Below, piece by piece: positions 1 through 8,522 of a stretch of DNA of 64,000 bases. The stretch's first letter is position 1. Each line of letters starts with the position of its first letter. Position numbers and translations under genes: made by a program. Origin of the DNA: DATKCT01 sp035513055 (GTDB taxonomy: Bacteria; Verrucomicrobiota; Verrucomicrobiia; Verrucomicrobiales; DEV007); the NCBI GenBank assembly GCA_035513055.1, contig DATKCT010000047.1, positions 41,318-105,317 of the forward strand, in the 5' to 3' direction. The notes beneath the pieces are model-generated. The model was not told the DNA's origin. It searched no databases and saw only the letters and a list, made by a program, of their open reading frames with translations.

Positions 1-1376
1 TAGCGGCCGACGCCGGATTTGCCGCCCTGGATCATTCCGGCCGAGAGCAGCACGGTGAGCGGCCGATTGGAATCGGCGGCCAGGGATTCGCATCCAGCGG
101 ACCGCAGCACGCGGCGGAGTTCCGGCCTGACTCCTGCGAGGCGGATCCTGTCGTTGCGGGCGCTGCGGGCGGCACGTTCCTCGCAAAGGCGCAGCAGGAC
201 GAAAGCATCGGCGTAGCGGGCAGATTCCACATTGATTTCCAATTCCGATTCATCTTTCAACAATGCGATACCAGCGGCGATCTCCGGCCAGATGCGCCGG
301 CAAAGATCGGTGTGCGGGAGCCGGAGAATCCGGGTCGATGGCTCAGGCGCCGGCGAGGGCCTGGGCAGGGTGAAATCTCGAGCATCAAGATTGAAATAGC
401 GGTCCAAGGCAAACTCCCGGATGGCGTTCCGAACCGAATCTGTGGCATGCAAGACTCGTACCTTTTCTCCTCCGCTCGCAGCTTTGCGCGCCCAGGATGC
501 CAGGAGAGACAAGCGCGCAGGTGTGACCACGCCCCAGTGGGCCAGGTCGAGACCGCCCGTCTCGTCGTCCGCCGGACATTCCGGTTCTTCCGGCCGGCGC
601 CAACCTGCGCCAGGGCGTCCCGCGGCTGGACTGAATTCGCGATGGAACCGCAGATGAGTGCCGCAGCTTCGGAGCAGAAAGAGAAAATCCAACAGGTAGC
701 GTTTGCTCAACCGGCGTGGATCCTTGCACATGCGCCACAGCCACTCCAGTCCCACCGGATGCAGGAAACGGGGCGCCCGGATCTGCGTCCCGGCCAGGAA
801 ATCCAGCGAAGCTCCTACTCCGATTCCCAGAGAGGCGCCCGTCGCCGGCAGGAAGGCTTCCAGCCATCGCTCCTGCTTGGGACAGCCCAAAGCCACAACC
901 AGCAGGTCCGTACCGGAATCCCGGATGGCGCGGACGATCTCGGCGTTGGGCCAGCTCTCGATCGGACCGTGCGGCGGAGACCAGGATCCTGTGATCCGCA
1001 ATCCGGGACAGCGTTCGCGGCTGACCCTGGCGGCCCGGGCCATAACGGCTTCGCTGCTGCCGAGGAAGAAAACCCCAAAACCATGCTGAGCGCAGCACTG
1101 CAAGAGCTGCGGAACCAGATCGGACCCCGCTACCCGTTCGGGGAGAGGAACGTCCAAGAGGCGCGAAAGCCAGACCATTGGCATCCCGTCGCAAAGAACT
1201 CGCCCAGCGCCGAAGATGAAGTGCCGGAGCCCGGGGTCCTCTGAGGCCCGCAGGGCAAAATCGAGATTTGCTGTCACCGCCGTCGATTGCCTCCGCGATC
1301 CCAGAATCTCGAGACACCAGGCCAGCGTTTCAGACATGGTCACGCGGTGCAAGGGGAGCCCAAGCAGAAATGACAC
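1..1376 (-). CDS. Composite glycosyltransferase: WecG/TagA/CpsF domain, two STAS-like domains, start of a GT4-like domain (partial)
   Basis: The frame is open from a GTG at 1376 to the window edge (458 codons, C-terminus missing). GGAGG five bases upstream supports this start; an in-frame ATG lies at 1337. Residues 1 to about 240 match the WecG/TagA/CpsF family, which transfers N-acetylmannosaminuronate or similar sugars to lipid-linked precursors at the inner membrane: VTANLDF near residue 35, the catalytic-region DGMP (D63), GSSEA and GCPKQERW (164-171). Two stretches follow with STAS (anti-sigma antagonist) pattern, about 275-335 (GGLDLAHW start) and about 375-430 (LEINVES start). The last residues (LLSAGMIQGGKSGVGR) look like the N-terminus of a GT4 glycosyltransferase in the same frame with no stop. 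Acceptor and donor are unknown. The family call is firm; STAS and GT4 calls are pattern-based. Confidence 0.8.
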   Translation of the reverse strand, partial: MSFLLGLPLHRVTMSETLAWCLEILGSRRQSTAVTANLDFALRASEDPGLRHFIFGAGRVLCDGMPMVWLSRLLDVPLPERVAGSDLVPQLLQCCAQHGFGVFFLGSSEAVMARAARVSRERCPGLRITGSWSPPHGPIESWPNAEIVRAIRDSGTDLLVVALGCPKQERWLEAFLPATGASLGIGVGASLDFLAGTQIRAPRFLHPVGLEWLWRMCKDPRRLSKRYLLDFLFLLRSCGTHLRFHREFSPAAGRPGAGWRRPEEPECPADDETGGLDLAHWGVVTPARLSLLASWARKAASGGEKVRVLHATDSVRNAIREFALDRYFNLDARDFTLPRPSPAPEPSTRILRLPHTDLCRRIWPEIAAGIALLKDESELEINVESARYADAFVLLRLCEERAARSARNDRIRLAGVRPELRRVLRSAGCESLAADSNRPLTVLLSAGMIQGGKSGVGR

Positions 1377-1980
1377 CGGAACCTCCGCGGATTGGAGGTC
1401 GTCGGCAACCCCAGGGCCCTTCCCGGATTGAGGAGCGCGTTCTTCTCGCCGGAAGCCCGTGCCGGAAGCTCCCGGGGGGAGATCATCTCCTCGCTTTTCC
1501 GGATGCCATCCTTCCGGGAGAGCGGCGATCCGGAGCCTGGTCATAGCGGGTTGGGATTGCGGCATCGCATCAGAGAACGGTTCCGGCGCTTTCGGTTTGA
1601 GGGCCAGCCTCGGCCCCCGGCGGCAGTGTGCAATTCTTCCGGCAGGGGAAATTGGAAAGGGCATTGAGTCAACCATCCGGACTATTCGTCAATAGTAGGG
1701 CGGGAAGCGCCGGCCGGCCAGCGCTCCGATGAGGCTTGAATGCGGCAGAACCAGGCCATTTGCCGGGAATAAAAGATTCATTAAATTTTTACAATCTTAA
1801 AAAATCAGCATGAGACCAGTTCATGGGACACGGACTCCTGAGGTCTTTTGACTTCCCTGTCGGTCTGGCCGGTGGTCAGTGGTCAGAGGAGACGCCGGCC
1901 CTGGGGCTGGCCGGCCGAGGATGGTTCCGGCTCCCGTGGAGGAACGGGCTCCGGCAGGACCTGAGCGGGTCTTGCCGCGT
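1377..1980. other. Intergenic region without a convincing gene
   Basis: About 600 bases between the end of the small lipoprotein and the start of the glycosyltransferase, both on the minus strand. An AT-rich patch at about 1770-1810 stands out against the GC-rich background and could be part of a promoter for the glycosyltransferase gene. An imperfect hairpin (CCGG/CCCGT arms with a mismatched CT pair) lies at 1927-1954. It has no T-run, so it is a weak terminator candidate for the pyrD operon. The short open frames here look random. Confidence 0.4.
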
Positions 1981-2346
1981 TCAGCGAGCCCAGGAGCTGA
2001 TGTAGTTGCCCTGGCTGTCGAAGGGGTATTCGTGCCGGGGTAGACGGTGCGGCGGAGGCGCCACTGAATCTTGGATGATCCGGGGTCCATACGGGCCGTA
2101 AGTGCGCGGATGAGGCCGCGCACCGGGGGAGGATGGGGATTCGCAGGACCCGAGGAAAGCGGCGGCGGCCAGTCCCAGCAAAGGCAAAAACCGCTCCCAG
2201 GTTGCGGGGGTTCCGGGCCCGGCTTTGCCATGGGTCAAGGGGAGGGAGAAGGATTCGCGCGGCGCCGGTTTTTTTCGACCGCGAGGGGTGGGTTTCCGGC
2301 GGATCCCATATCGGATCTCAGGAGGCTGAGCGGGACGCGGCTTCAT
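1981..2346 (-). CDS. Small predicted lipoprotein, unknown function
   Basis: A 121-residue protein. A basic N-terminal stretch is followed by a hydrophobic segment and a lipobox-like FLGSC at residues 64-68, so Cys68 would be the lipidated residue. The mature part is short, rich in proline and tyrosine, and ends in YPFDSQGNYISSWAR. The signal region starts unusually late (about residue 50), so the true start may be downstream, for example the in-frame TTG before THGKAG. The annotated ATG overlaps the stop of the upstream gene (TGATG), which favours translational coupling. I do not recognise a family. Confidence 0.55.
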   Translation of the reverse strand: MKPRPAQPPEIRYGIRRKPTPRGRKKPAPRESFSLPLTHGKAGPGTPATWERFLPLLGLAAAAFLGSCESPSSPGARPHPRTYGPYGPRIIQDSVAPPPHRLPRHEYPFDSQGNYISSWAR

Positions 2347-3032
2347 CAGGTCCGCGCCGGAACAGCCGGCTGGAAGGGCAGCCGGGATTGAGGGGAGACT
2401 CCAGCGGGGGGTGGAGTTTCGGGGCTCTGCGGGTCTGCGGTCCGGTCTTGGATGGGTAGCGAAAGGCGGTTGGATTCGACGGTCCCTCTGAGGGTGCTGC
2501 CGGGGAAGCCTCCTATATATTGGAGTTGGATCTGCTCGGTGAGAGCGGGTGCGGGAATGAAGGGAAGATCGCCTCCGATGGGCTTGGGGGAGACGGGGGT
2601 CGTGCAGACCAAGCGGACGAAGGACGTGCCTTCGGGGATGAGGAAAGCCATGGCCTCACCGCGTGGTTCCTGAGTAAAGACGTGACTGCTCACGCCGAGG
2701 AGATCACCGGTGCGATTGAAGATCCGCAACCGGAAATCATCGAACGGACTGAAGAAATAGCTCCAAACCTCAAGGGCTTCTGGAGCGAGGTTCTCGAGGC
2801 GCAGGGAGCAGACGGTGGTCAGGATGAACACGTCCTCCGAAAAGGGATCTTCGCCCGGGTCGACAATCCGGTCGAGCGTCGCCGTGGCGTCGATCAGCTC
2901 GAGGCGCACGGTCGAGGCGGCCGTGTTCAGGTCAGGGCCCGTTCCGCCGCGGTCGACCGAGGCGCAGCAGGCGAGAAAGAGGCTGGCGGCCACGAGCGCG
3001 AGCAGGGGTTGAGTGAAAGACGGTCCGGGCAC
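2346..3032 (-). CDS. Predicted lipoprotein, unknown function
   Basis: About 228 residues if it starts at the GTG at 3032. The longer open frame upstream runs through pyrD in another frame and is not credible. The N-terminus has a hydrophobic stretch (LLALVAASLFLACCAS) with a lipobox-like LACC, so export and lipidation are likely. The body is a beta-rich, acidic sequence (LRLENLAPEALEVWSYFF, FRLRIFNRTGD) without a motif I can name. It lies 70 bases downstream of pyrD and its stop overlaps the next lipoprotein, so the three genes probably form one transcript. No Shine-Dalgarno sequence is obvious and the start is uncertain. Confidence 0.6.
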   Translation of the reverse strand: MPGPSFTQPLLALVAASLFLACCASVDRGGTGPDLNTAASTVRLELIDATATLDRIVDPGEDPFSEDVFILTTVCSLRLENLAPEALEVWSYFFSPFDDFRLRIFNRTGDLLGVSSHVFTQEPRGEAMAFLIPEGTSFVRLVCTTPVSPKPIGGDLPFIPAPALTEQIQLQYIGGFPGSTLRGTVESNRLSLPIQDRTADPQSPETPPPAGVSPQSRLPFQPAVPART

Positions 3033-3102
3033 TGGGGAAAAGGGGAAAAGGATGGTGCTCCGTGAGGAAGGCGCGGCATTCTGACCGAGGAATGCGCTTC
3101 TC

Positions 3103-4152
3103 TCAAGCAACGGCTTCAGGAAGCTGGAGGATCTCACGAACGAGCGCGGGACCTCGATAGACGAGGCCGGTATAGATTTGGACGAGGGCGGCGCCGGCTT
3201 GGAGTTTTTCACGAGCATCGGCTGCCGAGAGGATGCCGCCGGAACCGATGACCGGGATACGGCCTTGTAGGCACTGGTGTAAGCGGGCGACGACTTCGGT
3301 GGAACGCCGGTGCAGAGGAGCGCCGCTGAGACCTCCGGTTTCGGCTGCGTGACGGATACCTTCGAGTCCCGGGCGGCTGACGGTGGTGTTGGTGGCGATG
3401 ACTCCATCGAGACCCAGTTCGAGAAACAGAGAGGCCAGTTCGTCGATATGAGTGTCCTCGAGATCAGGGGCGATTTTGACGGCGATAGGGACCCATCGGC
3501 CGGTTTGAGCGGTCAGGCGTTCTTGTTCCTGGATGAGGGCTTGGAGCAGGGGACGGCTGTGTTCAACGGATTGGAGCTGGCGCAGTCCTTGGGTGTTGGG
3601 CGACGACAGGTTGACGGCGATGTAGCCGGCGTGTGGGTAGGCGGCGCGGAGGCAGGCGAGGTAGTCGCCGGCAGCGTGTTCGAGGGGCGTGTCGAAGTTT
3701 TTGCCGATGTTGACTCCGAGGATGGCGCGCGAGCGGCGGCGTTGGATCCGGGCGATGGCCGTTTCCATCCCGGGGTTGTTGAAGCCCATGCGGTTGATGA
3801 GAGCTTGGCGGGAGGGCAGGCGAAAGAGGCGGGGCTGGGCATTGCCCGCTTGAGGGCGCGGGGTGAGGGTGCCGACCTCGACGCTGCCGAACCCGAGAGC
3901 GGCGAAGGCATCGATGCATTCCGCGCCCTTGTCCAACCCCGCCGCGAGACCGAGCCGGTTGGGAAAATCCAGGCCCATGATCCGGAGTGAGGGCGTCGAC
4001 GGGCCGCTGGGAGAGGAAGGGGCGGCGAATCCGCAGGACTGGAACCAGGCCAGGGCCCGGATGGTCAAGTGATGGGCCAGCTCCGGGTTGAGAGCGAAGA
4101 GCAACGGGCGGAGCAACGGATAACCGCAGGCGGCAAGGCGCAGGAAGTTCAT
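3103..4152 (-). CDS. pyrD: Dihydroorotate dehydrogenase, class 2 (quinone-dependent)
   Basis: Oxidises dihydroorotate to orotate and passes electrons to membrane quinone, the fourth step of UMP synthesis. About 349 residues from the ATG at 4152, the usual class 2 length; an ATG at 4164 is also possible. Class 2 signs: the N-terminal membrane-association segment (PLLFALNPELAHH, residues 16-28), FMN-binding AAGLDKGAE (70-78), NRMGFNNPG (120-128), and NLSSPNTQGLR (181-191), in which Ser184 should be the catalytic base. ATNTTVSR and GSGGILSA follow in the expected order. It is divergent from the pur-pyr superoperon that holds the other pyr genes, with about 100 bases between the starts, so both could be controlled from one region. 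Confidence 0.95.
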   Translation of the reverse strand: MNFLRLAACGYPLLRPLLFALNPELAHHLTIRALAWFQSCGFAAPSSPSGPSTPSLRIMGLDFPNRLGLAAGLDKGAECIDAFAALGFGSVEVGTLTPRPQAGNAQPRLFRLPSRQALINRMGFNNPGMETAIARIQRRRSRAILGVNIGKNFDTPLEHAAGDYLACLRAAYPHAGYIAVNLSSPNTQGLRQLQSVEHSRPLLQALIQEQERLTAQTGRWVPIAVKIAPDLEDTHIDELASLFLELGLDGVIATNTTVSRPGLEGIRHAAETGGLSGAPLHRRSTEVVARLHQCLQGRIPVIGSGGILSAADAREKLQAGAALVQIYTGLVYRGPALVREILQLPEAVA

Positions 4153-4179
4153 TGATCCGGGCATGCGGGGAAATGCGGC

Positions 4180-4208
4180 TTGACGGCGCCTGGGGCCAGG
4201 ATTAACAA
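4180..4208 (+). promoter_or_regulatory. Candidate sigma-70-type promoter for the nucleotide superoperon
   Basis: TTGACG at 4180-4185 and TAACAA at 4203-4208 are separated by 17 bases and sit about 45 bases upstream of the purC start. The -10 match is weak. This is a pattern match only. Confidence 0.3.
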
Positions 4209-4253
4209 CGGGGCTTTCCCGCTGCAAGGATGGGGCGGATAGCGTCCGCGATC

Positions 4254-4964
4254 ATGAAGCAACTCTACGAAGGCAAGGCCAAGAAGCTGTTCGAGACGGA
4301 AAGTCCGGATGTGCTTTTGATGGAATTCAAAGACGACGCGACCGCATTCGACGGCAAGAAGAAAGCGCAGTTTGCGGACAAAGGACGCCTGAACAAAGCC
4401 CTGAGTCTGCTGCTGCTGAGGCTTTTGGAAAGGGAGGGGATCAGGACGCATTTGGTCGAGGACCGGGACGAGACCCGGATGCTGGTCCGCCATGTGGAGA
4501 TTATTCCGATCGAAGTGGTGGTTCGGAACATCGCTGCCGGAAGCCTCTGCCGCCGGACTCCCTTGGAGGAAGGAAGCGAACTCCGGCAGCCGATGGTCGA
4601 GTATTTTTACAAGGACGACGCCTTGGGCGATCCCATGATCACCGAGGAACACATCCGCGAGCTGGATCTGGCGAGCCCGGAAGAGGTGAACCTGTTGAAG
4701 GCGGAGGCTCTTCGCATCAACGCGTTATTGCGGGATTTCTTCATGAAAGGGGGAATGCGGTTGGTGGATTTCAAACTGGAGTTTGGGCGCTTGGCGGATG
4801 GGTCGGTGGTGTTGGCCGACGAGATCACGCCCGACACTTGCCGGTTGTGGGATGCGGAAACGGGGAGGAAATTGGATAAGGACCGTTTTCGCCGGGATTT
4901 GGGAGATGTGATGGAGGCTTACGCGGAGGTTTTGCGCCGTGCCGAAGGAGCGGTTGGCCATTGA
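4254..4964 (+). CDS. purC: Phosphoribosylaminoimidazole-succinocarboxamide synthase (SAICAR synthetase)
   Basis: Joins aspartate to CAIR using ATP, a late step of IMP synthesis. 236 residues from the ATG at 4254 (MKQLYEGKAKKLFE), the standard bacterial length; an upstream in-frame ATG at 4230 would add a non-homologous extension. Hallmarks are the N-terminal YEGKAKK, VVRNIAAGS in the centre, and KLEFGR plus DEITPDTCRLW near the C-terminus. It is the first gene of the long plus-strand pur-pyr-gua operon. The PurS-like gene begins inside its last 26 bases. Confidence 0.96.
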   Translation: MKQLYEGKAKKLFETESPDVLLMEFKDDATAFDGKKKAQFADKGRLNKALSLLLLRLLEREGIRTHLVEDRDETRMLVRHVEIIPIEVVVRNIAAGSLCRRTPLEEGSELRQPMVEYFYKDDALGDPMITEEHIRELDLASPEEVNLLKAEALRINALLRDFFMKGGMRLVDFKLEFGRLADGSVVLADEITPDTCRLWDAETGRKLDKDRFRRDLGDVMEAYAEVLRRAEGAVGH

Positions 4965-5412
4965 AGTGTCGCAACGGCTGCAGCGGCGCCGCAGTTGCAA
5001 CGCGTTGCTGTATGTGCCGGAGGCTGGGGCCCCGGCTTTTCACCGTACGCGCCGCTATGAATTTGGCTTCACCGGGTCGCGTGAAGCGGTGAAACGCTTT
5101 GCCCGTCAGGTGCTGCTCGATCCCGTCAGTCAGGAATTGCATTGTGGGGAGGAAGCGGTCTATGCGGGATATTCGTTCATTCTCGACTACGGCATGAAGC
5201 CGGGGGTGCTGGACTTGGAAAAAGAAGCGGTTCTTCAGTTTCACAAGAAGAGCCGCGATGGGCTCTGCGCCATCGAAGCGCTGCGCATCACGAAACGCCT
5301 TTACATTTTCCGGGAGAACGGCGAAGAACCTTCAGCGGCCTCCTTGGTTCGCGACATCGTGAATCCCGCGATTCACACCTGGACCGTCACGCATGCCGAT
5401 CGCGACGCCTGA
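4939..5412 (+). CDS. PurS-like protein, probably the detached N-terminal part of FGAM synthase
   Basis: 157 residues from a GTG at 4939, supported by GGAGG nine bases upstream; it overlaps purC by 26 bases and purL by 20. The sequence resembles the repeated PurS-type half-domains found at the N-terminus of some single-chain PurL proteins: a DPVSQEL segment, then a beta-strand start (YSFILDYGMKPGVLDLEKEA), a strand near LRITKRLYIF, and a closing NPAIHTWTV. Classical PurS is only about 80 residues, so this would be a tandem version. It probably helps assemble PurL with PurQ or moves ammonia between them. Position between purC and purL supports this; the domain call is by pattern, and a sequencing frameshift splitting one larger PurL is the main alternative. 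Confidence 0.65.
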   Translation: MPKERLAIEVSQRLQRRRSCNALLYVPEAGAPAFHRTRRYEFGFTGSREAVKRFARQVLLDPVSQELHCGEEAVYAGYSFILDYGMKPGVLDLEKEAVLQFHKKSRDGLCAIEALRITKRLYIFRENGEEPSAASLVRDIVNPAIHTWTVTHADRDA

Positions 5413-7789
5413 GCGCACTCACCGCAGCATTCCAGTCCTTGATCTCGACGGGACGGAATTGGAGAGGTTGAGCGCACAGATGAAGCTCTCGCTTTCCCGC
5501 GCGGACATGGAGGCGGTGCGCGGTTATTTTGAATCGGAGGGGCGAGATCCCACCGACGTGGAACTCGAGGTCATCGCCCAAACTTGGAGCGAGCACTGCA
5601 AACACCGCATTTTCGGGGCGCGCATACGCCATGAGCATCCCGGCGGGGTGATGGAGATCGACGGGTTGTTTCGGAGCTGCATCCGGGCGACGACGGAGCG
5701 GGTGCGGGCGCGGAAGCCTGGCTTTGTGGTGGCGGCCTTTGATGACAACGCGGGCTTCATCCGGTTGGACGAGCGTTTGGCGGTCTGCCTGAAGGTGGAG
5801 ACGCACAATCATCCTTCGGCGATCGAACCTTACGCGGGCGCCAACACGGGTCTTGGCGGGGTGATCCGGGACATTCTGGGCGCCGGCAAAGGGGCCAAAC
5901 CGGTGGGATCGCTCGATGTGTTCTGTTTTGGCAGTCCGGATACGCCATCCGGCGCCATCCGCGCTCCCGGTGTGATCCATCCTGTGGGCATCCTGAGGGG
6001 CGTCGTCCGGGGAGTGCGCGACTACGGAAACCGGATGGGAATTCCCACGGTGACCGGCGCGGTGCAGTTTGATTCCGCTTACATCTACAATCCGCTGGTT
6101 TTCTGCGGCACGGCCGGGGTTTTACCGGCGGCCGATATTCCCAAGCGGGTCAGCGCGGGTCAGATCCTGCTGGCCATCGGCGGGCGAACGGGGCGCGACG
6201 GTCTGCGCGGGGCCACGTTTTCTTCCGCATCGCTCAACACCGGCAGCCATGAAGAGGACCAGCAGGCCGTGCAGATCGGCAATCCCATCGAGGAGAAAAA
6301 GGTGCTGGATTTGGTGTTGGAGGCGCGGGAACGCGGATTGATTGCATTCATCACCGACTGTGGAGCGGGTGGCTTTTCGAGTGCGGCGGGAGAGATGCTC
6401 AGCGAGACCGGCGGCGAGATCTATCTCGAGAGGGCGCCATTGAAGGAGGAGGGCCTGGTGAGCTGGGAGATTTTCCTGTCTGAAAGTCAGGAGCGAATGG
6501 TGCTGGCGGTTGAGCCCAAGCATGTGGGAGCGCTGAAGGAGCTGGCGGAGATCTTCGAGACGGAATGTACGGTGTTGGGCGAGGCGGACGGTTCCGGACG
6601 GCTCAAGGTGCGCCATCACGGGGAGCTGGTCTGCGAATTGGACTGCCGGCGGCTGCACGAAGCGCCGCAGCGGAATTTGGTTAGCCGTTGGAGGGCGCCG
6701 GACTGGTCCGAGCGGACGGCTGGGCTCGAGCCGGAAGATTGGAACGGCGTATTGCGGGAGGTGATGGCCGACTTCGCGGTGGTGTCGCGCGAACCCATCA
6801 TCCGCGAGTACGATCACGAGGTGCAGGGCAACACCGTGCTCAAGCCCTTGGCTGGAGCGACCGGAGACGCGCCGCAGGACGGAGCGGTGCTGGAGATCGA
6901 CGGCAGCAACCGGCTGATTGGGCTGGCGGTGTCGCTTTTGCCGGAGTGGGGAAAGACCGATCCTCGAGCGATGGGGCGAGCCTGCGTGGACGAGTGTGTT
7001 CGCCAGCTCGTCTGTCTGGGCGCCGATCCGGAGCAGATCGCGTTGTTGGACAACTTCTGCATGGGAAACCCGGACGATCCAGAACAGTTAGGAAGCCTGG
7101 TGGAAAGCGTGCGGGGGATCTGCGAAGCGGCCGAGGCCTACGGAGCCCCGTTCATCTCCGGTAAGGATTCGTTTTACAACTACTTCGAAACGGAAGACGG
7201 CCCGGTGGCCATCCCGGCGACGGTGTTGATCAGCGGTATGGGAGTGTTGGAGGATGCCGCCCACGTGACCGGGGCCTCCCTGCGGCCGGCGGACGGCAGT
7301 GTGCTCTATCTCTTGGGGCGTGGTCAGGACCGGCTCGGAGGCAGCGTCTACGCCAGGCGCCGCGGACAGGCTGCGTTGTGGCGCAGGCCGGAGACATTCT
7401 TGGAGGAGAACCGGGAGATCTACCGGCGCTATCACCAGGCCCTGCGCAACGGATGGATCTTGGCCGCGCACGACGTGTCGGAAGGCGGATTGATTGTGGC
7501 CTTGGCCGAGATGGGCTTTTCGATGGCCGGCGGCTTGGAATTGGAGAAATCGCTGGGGAGCAACGACGCGGCGGCGGAGCTTTTCGGAGAAGGGCCCGGA
7601 CGCATCGTTGTGCAGGCGCGGGACGAGGATGCCGGGGCCATGGAAAAGTGCTTTGCGGAACTGGCCTGCCGGCGCGTCGGCCGCGTCACGGCGGCGCATC
7701 GCCTGCTGCGCGCTCCGGGGGCGGGCATCGAAGAATCACTGGACACCTTGAAGGATCTATGGCGGAACGGGCTGAAGCCTTACTATTGA
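5393..7789 (+). CDS. purL: Phosphoribosylformylglycinamidine (FGAM) synthase, synthetase subunit
   Basis: Converts FGAR to FGAM with ATP and ammonia supplied by PurQ, the fourth step of IMP synthesis. 798 residues, between small PurL (about 740) and the large fused forms. Visible marks are TWSEHCKH (64-71; His68 of the SEHC motif), ETHNHPSA (136-143), the glycine-rich GANTGLGGVIRD, and GKDSFYNYF in the second half, matching the duplicated AIR-synthase-like fold. No glutaminase domain is attached; purQ follows. The start overlaps the PurS-like gene by 20 bases in another frame, so the pair could be one gene in relatives. Confidence 0.95.
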   Translation: MPIATPERTHRSIPVLDLDGTELERLSAQMKLSLSRADMEAVRGYFESEGRDPTDVELEVIAQTWSEHCKHRIFGARIRHEHPGGVMEIDGLFRSCIRATTERVRARKPGFVVAAFDDNAGFIRLDERLAVCLKVETHNHPSAIEPYAGANTGLGGVIRDILGAGKGAKPVGSLDVFCFGSPDTPSGAIRAPGVIHPVGILRGVVRGVRDYGNRMGIPTVTGAVQFDSAYIYNPLVFCGTAGVLPAADIPKRVSAGQILLAIGGRTGRDGLRGATFSSASLNTGSHEEDQQAVQIGNPIEEKKVLDLVLEARERGLIAFITDCGAGGFSSAAGEMLSETGGEIYLERAPLKEEGLVSWEIFLSESQERMVLAVEPKHVGALKELAEIFETECTVLGEADGSGRLKVRHHGELVCELDCRRLHEAPQRNLVSRWRAPDWSERTAGLEPEDWNGVLREVMADFAVVSREPIIREYDHEVQGNTVLKPLAGATGDAPQDGAVLEIDGSNRLIGLAVSLLPEWGKTDPRAMGRACVDECVRQLVCLGADPEQIALLDNFCMGNPDDPEQLGSLVESVRGICEAAEAYGAPFISGKDSFYNYFETEDGPVAIPATVLISGMGVLEDAAHVTGASLRPADGSVLYLLGRGQDRLGGSVYARRRGQAALWRRPETFLEENREIYRRYHQALRNGWILAAHDVSEGGLIVALAEMGFSMAGGLELEKSLGSNDAAAELFGEGPGRIVVQARDEDAGAMEKCFAELACRRVGRVTAAHRLLRAPGAGIEESLDTLKDLWRNGLKPYY

Positions 7790-8493
7790 AGTTTCCCGGC
7801 ACGAACTGCGATGGGGAGACGGCGCGGGCGCTGCGGTTGGCCGGGTTTCAAGCGCGGACCGTGCCCGTGTCGCTGGCGGCGCGGGAGTCCTTTGAGGAGA
7901 TCGATCTGGTTGTGTTGCCAGGAGGATTCAGTTATGGCGATTACGTCATGGCCGGCCGGCTGGCCTCGCTGGAGATCTCGCTGAGACTGGGCGATGCGCT
8001 CCACCGCTTTCACGACGGTGGCGGCCATGTCTTGGGGATTTGCAATGGCTTTCAGATTCTCATGCAACTGGGCTTATTGCCGGCCGGAAGCCTGGTCGAG
8101 AACCTCAGCGAACGATTCATCTGCCGATGGGTGGAGCTGGAGCGCACCGTGCAGGACAGCCCGTTTTTGGACGGTCTGCCCTCCCGCTTCGAATTGCCCA
8201 TAGCGAACGGAGAAGGCCGCTTCATCACGGCGAACCCTGAGCAGGCCGAGGAATACGTGGAACGGGGGCTGGCCGCGGTCCGTTATGCCGGCGATGTCAA
8301 CGGGTCGTATGCCCGCATCGCCGGGTTGCAAAGCGCCTCCCGCCGTGTGCTCGGGCTCATGCCGCATCCGGAGCGCTTCGTTTTCGCCCGGCAACACTAC
8401 GACCCTGATTGGAACGTGTGCGAAGGCCGCGGTTGGGGCTATTTTCTGTTTCGATCGATCCGGGAACACGTGAGGGCCGCGGCGGCGGTTTGA
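7759..8493 (+). CDS. purQ: FGAM synthase glutaminase subunit
   Basis: Hydrolyses glutamine and feeds ammonia to PurL. 244 residues from the ATG at 7759, which lies inside the end of purL (31-base overlap) behind an AAGGA. It is a class I glutamine amidotransferase: the oxyanion strand LPGGFSYGDY, the nucleophile elbow GICNGFQ with Cys95, and the MPHPER segment with His203 and Glu205 completing the triad. The length matches stand-alone PurQ, consistent with a small-type PurL complex that also needs a PurS-type partner. Confidence 0.95.
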   Translation: MAERAEALLLKFPGTNCDGETARALRLAGFQARTVPVSLAARESFEEIDLVVLPGGFSYGDYVMAGRLASLEISLRLGDALHRFHDGGGHVLGICNGFQILMQLGLLPAGSLVENLSERFICRWVELERTVQDSPFLDGLPSRFELPIANGEGRFITANPEQAEEYVERGLAAVRYAGDVNGSYARIAGLQSASRRVLGLMPHPERFVFARQHYDPDWNVCEGRGWGYFLFRSIREHVRAAAAV

Positions 8494-8522
8494 CCGGAGA
8501 GACGGCGAAGATCTCGAAGACT

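Noticed and set aside
385..1317. 310-residue open frame on the minus strand
   Set aside because: It overlaps the WecG-type gene in another frame; its sequence is Arg/Pro/Gly-rich without motifs, while the chosen frame has DGMP and GCPKQERW.
3033..3407. N-terminal extension of the lipoprotein frame into pyrD
   Set aside because: It overlaps conserved pyrD sequence; a lipoprotein signal begins right after the GTG at 3032.
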